From an uncultured Pseudoteredinibacter sp. (GTDB lineage: Bacteria > Pseudomonadota > Gammaproteobacteria > Pseudomonadales > Cellvibrionaceae), in assembly GCF_947502065.1 (NCBI RefSeq), contig NZ_CANMYE010000001.1, positions 496,001 to 560,000 of the forward strand: DNA of 64,000 nt. The letters run 5' to 3'. A program made the translations under genes and the position numbers. Under the pieces are notes generated by a model, which was not told the origin of the DNA, searched no databases, and saw only the letters and a program-made list of their open reading frames with translations. Shown one piece after another: positions 57,580 through 64,000 of this stretch. Position 1 is the stretch's first letter, and every line of letters starts with the position of its first letter.

Positions 57580-59256
57580 TTATTGGTCAAGCATCGGAAG
57601 ATTCAGGCCATTTTCTTTGGCGCAGTTAATCGCGATATCATATCCTGCATCGGCATGACGCATGACGCCGGTAGCCGGGTCATTCCACAGTACTCGCCCT
57701 AAACGTTGCTCGGCTGCATCTGTACCATCTGCAACAATCACTACACCTGCATGCTGACTAAAGCCCATGCCAACACCGCCACCGTGATGTAAGCTCACCC
57801 AAGTAGCGCCACCGGCCGTACTTAATAGCGCGTTCAGTAATGGCCAATCAGAAACCGCATCAGAGCCATCTTTCATGCTTTCGGTTTCACGATTAGGTGA
57901 AGCTACTGAGCCGGAATCTAAGTGGTCGCGACCAATAACGATTGGCGCTTTAAGCTCACCACTTTTAACCATTTCGTTAAAAGCCTTGGCCAAGCGGGCG
58001 CGATCTTTTAAACCAACCCAGCAGATACGGGCGGGTAACCCTTGAAACTCTATTCGCTCACGGGCCATGTCCAACCAGTTATGCAAATGGGCATCATCTG
58101 GAATGAGCTCTTTTACTTTGGCGTCGGTTTTGTAAATATCTTCTGGATCACCACTTAGGGCAGCCCAACGGAAGGGGCCAATACCTTCACAGAAAAGTGG
58201 GCGGATATACGCCGGTACAAAGCCTGGGAAATCAAAGGCGTTTGCAACGCCCACTTCCTTGGCCATTTGACGGATGTTATTACCGTAATCCAAAGTCGCT
58301 GCGCCGCGCTCTTGCAAGGTCAGCATGGCTTGCACCTGCACCGCCATAGATTCTTTCGCCGCTTGTACAACAGCCGCTTCATCTTTTAAGCGCATTTCGG
58401 CGGCTTTTTCCATGCTCCAGTTTTGCGGCAAATAACCGTTAAGTGGATCGTGGGCACTGGTTTGATCCGTTACCACATCAGGGATGATATTGCGCTCAGC
58501 TAGTTCAGGGAATATATCGGCGGCATTACCCAGTAAGCCGATGGAGATGGCTTTGCCTTCTTCTTTAGCTTCGTAAATCATCGCCAAGGCTTCGTCTAGG
58601 CTCTGCGCCTTTTTATCCAAGTAGCGATTAGATAAACGAAAATCGATGCGGCTTTCATCGCATTCAACCGCGATCATTGAAAAACCTGCCATGGTTGCCG
58701 CCAGTGGCTGAGCGCCACCCATGCCACCCAGACCACCGGTTAATACCCATTTGCCGCTGGCATCGCCATCGAAATGTTGACGGGCCACTGCGCCGAAGGT
58801 TTCATAAGTACCTTGAACAATGCCTTGGGAGCCAATATAGATCCAAGAGCCGGCGGTCATTTGGCCATACATCATCAGGCCTTTTTTATCGAGCTCGTTA
58901 AAGTGCTCCCAGTTGCCCCAATGTGGCACTAGGTTTGAGTTGGCGATCAAAACACGTGGCGCATCGGCGTGAGTTTTGAATACACCAACAGGCTTGCCGC
59001 TTTGAACCAGCAATGACTCATCATCTTCAAGATTGGTAAGAACTTCCACAATCTTGTCATAGCAGGCCCAGTCGCGAGCAGCGCGGCCGATACCGCCGTA
59101 GACCACTAAGTTGGCCGGGTGCTCAGCAACCTCAGGGTCAAGATTGTTCATCAGCATGCGTAGTGCAGCTTCAGTTAACCAGCTTTTGGCGGTTTTTTCT
59201 GTACCGGTCGCGGCTTTGATCAGCCGCTTCGGATCGTGGCGAGTATCAGTTGTCAT
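57580..59256 (-). CDS. hutU: Urocanate hydratase
   Basis: 558 residues, full length. It includes [49 protein letters not shown], the NAD-binding [13 protein letters not shown] and [14 protein letters not shown] text near 435, and the late [16 protein letters not shown]. It adds water to urocanate to give imidazolonepropionate, with NAD+ as electrophile. It lies 76 bp after hutC and 11 bp before hutH. Confidence 0.97.
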   Translation of the reverse strand: MTTDTRHDPKRLIKAATGTEKTAKSWLTEAALRMLMNNLDPEVAEHPANLVVYGGIGRAARDWACYDKIVEVLTNLEDDESLLVQSGKPVGVFKTHADAPRVLIANSNLVPHWGNWEHFNELDKKGLMMYGQMTAGSWIYIGSQGIVQGTYETFGAVARQHFDGDASGKWVLTGGLGGMGGAQPLAATMAGFSMIAVECDESRIDFRLSNRYLDKKAQSLDEALAMIYEAKEEGKAISIGLLGNAADIFPELAERNIIPDVVTDQTSAHDPLNGYLPQNWSMEKAAEMRLKDEAAVVQAAKESMAVQVQAMLTLQERGAATLDYGNNIRQMAKEVGVANAFDFPGFVPAYIRPLFCEGIGPFRWAALSGDPEDIYKTDAKVKELIPDDAHLHNWLDMARERIEFQGLPARICWVGLKDRARLAKAFNEMVKSGELKAPIVIGRDHLDSGSVASPNRETESMKDGSDAVSDWPLLNALLSTAGGATWVSLHHGGGVGMGFSQHAGVVIVADGTDAAEQRLGRVLWNDPATGVMRHADAGYDIAINCAKENGLNLPMLDQ

Positions 59257-59332
59257 AAGTCACCTATTTATCACTGGGCTTGTGGCCCGCTTTACTGTGT
59301 ATTTGTACCTTGTGTGTCAAACAAGAGAAAAA

Positions 59333-60034
59333 TTATTGTTTTACGTGGCCGCCCAAACAGTAGCGGTCACCGGGGTGTATTAATGTTGCCAAGCTCACCA
59401 CACCTTTAGCCGACCAGGTACGTCGGCTAATTTGTAGGCAAGGTGACATTAGATCGATGTCTAAAGCGCTGGCAATTTGTGCGTCTACTAGCACAGCTTC
59501 AATTTTGTGGCTGGCTTCGGTTAAAGGGGCTACTTGGCTTAAATAAGCATTGGGCGTGCGTTGACTAAAATCTTGGTGCAGATATTCAGGAGCCATGCTT
59601 GGATTCACCAAACGGTCTTCCCATTGCAGCGGAATATCGTCTTCATAATGCACGATCAAGCTATGGAATAGCTCCGTTCCTGGTTTTACATTTAATAACC
59701 AAGCTTGCTGCTCATCGGCAGGGCAGTTTTCCATTTTTAAAATTTCGGCGCGGTAGCGGTGGCCACGCTGCTGGACTTCGTCGGCGATATTGCGCACTTC
59801 CATCATCGAAGCTACCGGCCTTTGTTCTGCAACAAAGCTCCCTAGGCCGGGTGTTCTAATGAGTAGGCCATCGTCCGTTAAAGCTTGCAGGGCGCGGCGA
59901 GCGGTCATACGGCTAACATCAAACTGCTCACATAATTGATTTTCAGAGGGCACCCGATCGCCAGGGCGCAAGTCGCCTTGGTTAATTTGAGTTTCGATAT
60001 GTGCCTTTATGGTTTCAAAGCGTGGTGTCGCCAT
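59333..60034 (-). CDS. hutC: GntR-family histidine utilisation repressor HutC
   Basis: 233 residues. The winged helix begins FETIKAHIETQINQGDLRPGDRVPSENQLCEQFDVSRMTARRALQALTDDGLL, and the C-terminal UTRA effector domain carries GKTELFHSLIVHYED-type text (about 120-140) and the late CLQISRRTWSAKGV. It is expected to sense urocanate and bind the perfect palindrome at 60107-60120. It is first in its operon, so it is autoregulated in this layout. Confidence 0.93.
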   Translation of the reverse strand: MATPRFETIKAHIETQINQGDLRPGDRVPSENQLCEQFDVSRMTARRALQALTDDGLLIRTPGLGSFVAEQRPVASMMEVRNIADEVQQRGHRYRAEILKMENCPADEQQAWLLNVKPGTELFHSLIVHYEDDIPLQWEDRLVNPSMAPEYLHQDFSQRTPNAYLSQVAPLTEASHKIEAVLVDAQIASALDIDLMSPCLQISRRTWSAKGVVSLATLIHPGDRYCLGGHVKQ

Positions 60035-60106
60035 TTATTCCCTGCCTGGTTTGTTCCATTGCTTAGGGTTTTCCCTGCGGATTAGGAACAATTAAGGTTG
60101 TCTATG

Positions 60107-60120
60107 GTTGTATATACAAC
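60107..60120. promoter_or_regulatory. HutC operator
   Basis: GTTGTATATACAAC is a perfect 14-bp palindrome 73 bp upstream of hutC, in the divergent hutC/hutI region. It resembles TTGTATATACAA-type HutC sites of other gammaproteobacteria. Confidence 0.7.
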
Positions 60121-60180
60121 TAGAATGCCATTAACTTGTCAATCTTGGCAAGCGATAATGTCGAGAAAAGCAGTGGCCCA

Positions 60181-60339
60181 GGGCCTGTTAATATAACGGC
60201 AGTCCGTATTGTTAGAGCTAAAATCATCTTAATCGCGGCGCGAGGCGCGCGGTTTAGTCTCGCTAAATGAGCAACGAGCAACAATGAATAAAGTAATTTT
60301 AGCTTTAACAATACAGGCTGAATTCGTGTTAACAGGCCC
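60181..60339. repeat. 159-bp imperfect palindromic element in the hut control region
   Basis: The two ends are inverted copies over 53 nt without gaps, about 40 of 53 positions matching. Longest exact blocks are GGGCCTGTTAA (60181-60191 / 60329-60339), TATTGTTA and AGCTAAAAT. The centre is GC-rich (gcggcgcgaggcgcgcgg). It has no coding capacity. It lies between the HutC operator and hutI, so it may be a repeat insertion or a transcribed leader hairpin. Confidence 0.75.
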
Positions 60340-60369
60340 GAAGGGCCAATAAGCATAAAAGGCCTGAAA

Positions 60370-61572
60370 ATGCTGGATCAGCTGATAGAAAATGTTCATC
60401 TCATTACTTTAGACCCAGAGCAGCCAGCTGCTTATGGTTTACTGGAAAACGCCTGGTTGGCCATTGATCAGGGCAAAATCCACAGCCTAGGGCAGGGTGC
60501 TGCGCCAGAGGCCGAATTGACGGTTGATGGGCAAGGACAGTTTATTAGCCCAGCACTGATTGATTGTCATAATCATCTTATCTGGGGTGGTAATAGGGCG
60601 CAGGAATTTGAATGGCGCCTACAAGGGCGCAGTTATCAGGAGATAGCCCAAGCGGGCGGAGGAATTGCCAGTACCGTAATGGCTACGCGAGCGGCAACGG
60701 ATGAAGAGCTCTACCAAGGCGCAGCGCAGCGTTTGCAGGCATTGCTGGACGAAGGTGTCACAACTATCGAGGTTAAATCGGGATATGGGCTAAGTTTAGA
60801 GCAAGAACTGCGAATGTTGCGCATCGCCAAACAGCTATCGGCCGAGTTTCCAGTTCATATCAGCACGACCTTATTAGCAGCCCATGCCCTGCCGCTGGAA
60901 TTTAAAGACAATGCCGATGCATATATAGATCTTGTTTGCCGCGAAATTATTCCGGCAGCTGTAGCCGAGAAGCTTGCCGATGCCGTCGATGTGTTTTGCG
61001 AGGGAGTTGGTTTTAGTCCTGCTCAATGTCGTCGGGTTTTTGAAGCCGCCAAGGCCCATGGTTTGGCGGTCAAAGGCCATGTAGAGCAATTAAGTGATCT
61101 TGGTGGAGCTAAGTTGGTGGCTGAATTTGACGGCTGGTCAGTGGATCATATTGAGTATTTGCAAGCAGCCGATGTCGCGCACTTAAGAAAATCAGATACA
61201 GTGGCCGTATTGCTACCGGGTGCTTTCTATTCGTTAAAGGAAACACAGTTGCCACCAATTGCCGCCTTACGTAATGCCAATGTTGCTATGGCGGTTGCGA
61301 CAGATTTAAACCCTGGTACATCTCCTTTGGCTTCGCTGCGTCTAGCGATGAATCAAGCCTGCGTGTTATTTGGTTTAACACCGGAAGAGAGTCTGCGTGG
61401 CGTCACCCAGCATGCCGCCCAAGCTTTGGGCTTGTCGTCTCACAAGGGACTGCTAAAAGTTGGTTTAGATGCTGACTTGCTCATGTGGAATATAGGACAC
61501 CCTAGCGAGCTGAGTTATGGTTTTAATTTAGTTAAACCTGCGGCCATTATTCGTGAAGGTAATTGGTTGTAA
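60370..61572 (+). CDS. hutI: Imidazolonepropionase
   Basis: 400 residues. The amidohydrolase metal motif CHNHLIWGGNRAQEF is clear, along with KSGYGLSLEQELRML, VKGHVEQLSDLGGA, SVDHIEYL and ATDLNPGTSPLASL. It hydrolyses imidazolonepropionate to formiminoglutamate. The gene is divergent from hutC and starts 31 bp after the palindromic element; hutG follows on the same strand. Confidence 0.96.
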   Translation: MLDQLIENVHLITLDPEQPAAYGLLENAWLAIDQGKIHSLGQGAAPEAELTVDGQGQFISPALIDCHNHLIWGGNRAQEFEWRLQGRSYQEIAQAGGGIASTVMATRAATDEELYQGAAQRLQALLDEGVTTIEVKSGYGLSLEQELRMLRIAKQLSAEFPVHISTTLLAAHALPLEFKDNADAYIDLVCREIIPAAVAEKLADAVDVFCEGVGFSPAQCRRVFEAAKAHGLAVKGHVEQLSDLGGAKLVAEFDGWSVDHIEYLQAADVAHLRKSDTVAVLLPGAFYSLKETQLPPIAALRNANVAMAVATDLNPGTSPLASLRLAMNQACVLFGLTPEESLRGVTQHAAQALGLSSHKGLLKVGLDADLLMWNIGHPSELSYGFNLVKPAAIIREGNWL

Positions 61573-61585
61573 GCAATTTTGGCAT

Positions 61586-61640
61586 TAGGCTTTTAGCTTA
61601 TGGCTTTTTAACGCTAGCCTTTTAGCTAATGGCTCTTACA
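61586..61640 (+). repeat. Imperfect direct repeats between hutI and hutG
   Basis: Two adjacent units of about 26 bp share GGCTTTTAGCTNATGGCT-like sequence (one carrying TTAG...TTTTTA, the other CTAG...CTCTTA). The 108-bp gap has no gene. It may be a slippage-derived duplication. Confidence 0.4.
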
Positions 61641-61680
61641 GCCTTAAGCTCTTAAAATACTGATAAATAATAACTGAGGT

Positions 61681-62679
61681 ATGCTGATGTACAGCCCATT
61701 TGATGCGAAATTATGGCAGGGCCGGGTGGATGACGAGGAAGATCGTCCTGCGCCACGTTGGCACCAAATTGTTAAGGATTTTGATCGGGCTGCCGGTAAA
61801 TTGGAGCAAGCTCCGGTTTTACTGGGCTTTGCCTGTGACGAAGGGGTTCGTCGCAATAAGGGGCGAGATGGTGCTGCAGAAGGCCCAGCAGCCTTGCGTC
61901 AAGCTTTGGCCGGTTTAAGCTGGCAGCCGATAACTTACTTAGGTGCCGAGCTGAAAGAAAGCTTATTTGATGCCGGTACTGTGACCTGTGTTGGCCCAGA
62001 CATGGAAGCGGCTCAGCTTGAGTATGCCCATAAAGTCGCGAAGATTATTCAATCGGATGGTTTAGCGATTGGCTTGGGTGGTGGTCATGAAATTGCTTGG
62101 GCGAGTTATAGCGGTTTAGAAGCTGCGCTGCGTCAGCAAGATAAGGATGTAGCACAATTGGCGGTACTCAATATCGATGCGCACTTGGATCTTAGAAAAC
62201 CGGCTGAGCATGGTTCTTCCGGAACGCCTTTTCGACAAATTGCTGAGCATCGTGAGCAGCATGATTGGCCTTTTCACTATGCATGTTTCGGAGTAAACCC
62301 CAGCGCAAATACGCGTGCTTTGTTTGATTTTGCCGCTGAAAAGGAGGTTTATTGGCGTGCCGATGTAGATTGCACGGAGTTAGATCTTCCTGCGATGGAT
62401 TTGGCGCTACGCGATTTTCTTGCGGATAAATCCGGCCTTTACCTGACCATTTGTTTGGATGCGATCTCAGCGCCCTTCGCTCCGGGTGTTAGTGCGCCAT
62501 CGGCCCTGGGCCTATCACCAAATGTCGTGCTTCGTTTAATTCACCAGCTGCGCCAAATTTGTGATGAGCTAAATGTGCCTTTGTTGCTGGTCGATGTAGC
62601 CGAGATGAATCCTAAATATGATATTGATGGTCGTACCGCAAAGCTGGCGGCACGTCTTATTCAGGCTTGTGTAGAGTAG
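61681..62679 (+). CDS. hutG: Formimidoylglutamase (arginase family)
   Basis: 332 residues, the arginase/ureohydrolase fold: GGGHEIAWASY, LNIDAHLDLRKP and CLDAISAPFAPGVSAPSALGL hold the binuclear Mn ligands. It splits formiminoglutamate to glutamate and formamide in one step, the Klebsiella-type route; no hutF is present. It lies 109 bp after hutI, with SD gaggt before the ATG. Confidence 0.94.
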   Translation: MLMYSPFDAKLWQGRVDDEEDRPAPRWHQIVKDFDRAAGKLEQAPVLLGFACDEGVRRNKGRDGAAEGPAALRQALAGLSWQPITYLGAELKESLFDAGTVTCVGPDMEAAQLEYAHKVAKIIQSDGLAIGLGGGHEIAWASYSGLEAALRQQDKDVAQLAVLNIDAHLDLRKPAEHGSSGTPFRQIAEHREQHDWPFHYACFGVNPSANTRALFDFAAEKEVYWRADVDCTELDLPAMDLALRDFLADKSGLYLTICLDAISAPFAPGVSAPSALGLSPNVVLRLIHQLRQICDELNVPLLLVDVAEMNPKYDIDGRTAKLAARLIQACVE

Positions 62680-62703
62680 AGGCGAGCACAAACTAACATG
62701 GTT

Positions 62704-62720
62704 GGGGCGAAAGCCCCTTT
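62704..62720 (+). terminator. Terminator of hutIG
   Basis: GGGGC and GCCCC (62704-62708 / 62713-62717) form a 5-bp GC stem with a GAAA tetraloop, followed by TTT and a T-rich tract. It lies 24 bp past the hutG stop. Confidence 0.6.
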
Positions 62721-62758
62721 AGCAATTTCTTTCAAAGTAAGCTCTAAATCCGCCCCCA

Positions 62759-62974
62759 TCACTCTTCATCATTATCAGGCTCATCGTCTTCCTGATCTTC
62801 GTCATCGTCGTCATCGTCTGGAATCGCAGCATCGACAACGGCGACGGTTCCTTTTACAGCAACTTTTCCAACGCCGATGACCGTAGATGCGGCCGCATCG
62901 GCAATGGCGACGACGGTACAGCCTTGCAAATTTAAAAGAACAAAAATAGAGAATGCTAATAGAAGTGTTTTCAT
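62759..62974 (-). CDS. Small lipoprotein with acidic C-terminal tail
   Basis: 71 residues from ATG 62974; an upstream in-frame ATG adds 18 residues with no signal features. The signal peptide ends in NLQGC, so Cys18 would be lipidated. The mature part has a short Ala/Val-rich helix (AIADAAASTVIGVGKVAVKG) and a run of Asp and Glu making the last 19 residues almost entirely acidic. It may bind cations or interact electrostatically. No family name. Confidence 0.65.
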   Translation of the reverse strand: MKTLLLAFSIFVLLNLQGCTVVAIADAAASTVIGVGKVAVKGTVAVVDAAIPDDDDDDEDQEDDEPDNDEE

Positions 62975-63134
62975 AGAGTGGGTCTTAATGGAGTCGGGAA
63001 TTGCAAATGGTGGCAGCAATAAGTCCAAAACACAACGTACTATGTTTACGGGCTGGGCTATATGGACAGGATTGGCTCTCGAAGGTTCAAAAGCGCGGCT
63101 TAGGAATCAATACCAACATCTAGTTTTGCAGCTA

Positions 63135-64000
63135 TTAAAAGCGAATGATTTTATGAAGAAACACACCGCTAATACTGGCGGCAACACATAAGAAAAATAA
63201 AGGCCAAATATTCACTTGGAAGTTACTGTCAGCCATGATTTGCCCTACTAAAAAGGTACCCAAGCCACCACCTAAAATCATCGCGGTGCCGTTAAAAATA
63301 CCAGAGCCCTGAGCGACCAAGTGTTGGGGGAATAGGCGTTGAACGACTGGGTGCTCACAGGCGGTAAAGGCCGTAATGCAGCATACCCCAAGGGTGAATC
63401 CCAGCATGGTGACCATGAGTGACTCTTGATTAAAGGATAGAAATAAAGTTAGACCGCCCAAGAAAAAGCAGATGGCTGCGTTTAAGGCCCGGCGACTGGT
63501 CTTATCGCCTATCCACGTGAAGGCAAACAAGGCCAAAAGAGAAAAGGCGTAGGGCACGGCATTGAGATAGGCAAGGTCTGAGTATTCTACGTCATCTCGA
63601 CTGGATAAATAGCTAGGCATCCAATTGCTGATGCCAACTGCCAGCATATTATTAAAAACCCCCATGCACTGGGCGGCAATATACGCAGGGCTGCGAACCA
63701 CTTGCCATAAAGCATAGCGTTGTTGCTGACTGCTGTTATCAAAATCGCTGTGATCGTCTTGCTTAGGTGGGTGGTCTTTAACAAATAGATATACCAGAGG
63801 AAGGCTTAGAATCAAGCCAGCAATTGCCAGCAAGTGAAAGCCACTGCGCCAACCAAAATGGTGCATCACCGGCACCAGTAATAGTGGTCCGGTTAAGATA
63901 GCCATAAATAAGCCTGCCATCCAAATACCGGTGGCTCGGCTGCGCTCATTATCGCTAAACCAGTTTTTGGTGAGCTGGTTCATCATCGGAACGTGCGTAC
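63135..64000 (-). CDS. MFS transporter, 5' end outside window
   Basis: About 287 residues are visible and the frame continues to the right window edge. It has about eight membrane segments and an MFS-like signature GIWMAGLFMAILTGPLLLVP near the visible start, with the segment NRLT-like MMNQLTKNWFSDNERSRATGIW typical of the anion/organic-acid type of MFS proteins. The central loop (about 75-95) is charged. The substrate is not readable. It is convergent with hutG, beyond a small lipoprotein gene on its own strand. Confidence 0.85.
   Translation of the reverse strand, partial: THVPMMNQLTKNWFSDNERSRATGIWMAGLFMAILTGPLLLVPVMHHFGWRSGFHLLAIAGLILSLPLVYLFVKDHPPKQDDHSDFDNSSQQQRYALWQVVRSPAYIAAQCMGVFNNMLAVGISNWMPSYLSSRDDVEYSDLAYLNAVPYAFSLLALFAFTWIGDKTSRRALNAAICFFLGGLTLFLSFNQESLMVTMLGFTLGVCCITAFTACEHPVVQRLFPQHLVAQGSGIFNGTAMILGGGLGTFLVGQIMADSNFQVNIWPLFFLCVAASISGVFLHKIIRF

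Noticed and set aside
59309..59325. CTTGT-N7-ACAAG between hutC and hutU
   Set aside because: Half-sites resemble HutC ends but the spacing differs from the perfect operator at 60107, so I did not call a second operator.
60120..60356. Leftward 78-residue frame
   Set aside because: It lies across the palindromic repeat and the operator; composition reflects the repeat, no SD or family.
1..64000. tRNA, rRNA, CRISPR arrays, intact insertion sequences or prophage genes
   Set aside because: Looked for by eye through all intergenic gaps; no cloverleaf, spaced repeats, transposase or phage protein could be supported.

Overview
The window looks like a contiguous piece of a chromosome from an aerobic, probably marine gammaproteobacterium. 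The grounds are the Rnf complex next to metG, mrp/apbC and dcd, a Klebsiella-type hut operon, a TonB-dependent receptor with a C-type arylsulfatase, a TTQ amine dehydrogenase cluster and moderate base composition. A Cellvibrionales/Spongiibacteraceae-like host is my guess only. I see no prophage, CRISPR array, rRNA, tRNA or intact insertion sequence.

Layout. 1-11.7 kb holds a 5'-truncated Cys-rich metal-efflux permease, a PanE-family reductase, a very large propeller/PAS/GGDEF/EAL c-di-GMP protein, a carboxylesterase lipoprotein, and a DUF4331 protein paired with a secreted TPR protein. 11.7-18.4 kb is a leftward homogentisate operon (flavin monooxygenase, DUF2783 partner, hmgA, fahA, maiA) with a divergent metallo-beta-lactamase-fold protein. 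18.9-20.5 kb encodes a repeat-built lipoprotein with a peptidoglycan-binding end. 21.0-30.9 kb is a rightward block: TonB receptor, arylsulfatase, aldehyde dehydrogenase, then aauB-mauE-mauD-aauA for an aromatic-amine-dehydrogenase-like TTQ enzyme, and two c-type cytochromes. 30.9-37.3 kb has small accessory genes (two GNAT acetyltransferases, a VOC protein, a His-rich secreted protein, glyoxalase I, a SulP transporter, a DUF4124 protein, a TetR regulator) and a 148-bp MITE-like palindrome. 37.3-43.6 kb is rnfABCDGE, followed by metG, divergent mrp, then dcd, an M15 peptidase, a small zinc-ribbon protein, pykA and arfB. 52-56 kb carries a GST-like protein and a cytosolic kinase/receiver/AraC fusion. 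56-62.7 kb is the hut regulon (hutCUH leftward, hutIG rightward) around a palindromic operator and a second palindromic repeat element. The window ends in a small lipoprotein and a 5'-truncated MFS transporter.

How the genes may work together. The most suggestive unit is the pair of neighbouring blocks at 11.7-30.9 kb. Together they could release (sulfatase), import (TonB receptor), oxidatively deaminate (TTQ amine dehydrogenase with c-type cytochromes), oxidise (aldehyde dehydrogenase), hydroxylate (flavin monooxygenase plus DUF2783 protein, resembling MhaAB) and ring-cleave (hmgA, maiA, fahA) aromatic amines down to fumarate and acetoacetate. The family assignments are strong; the assembled pathway is inference. 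Neither mauG nor hpd is present in the window.
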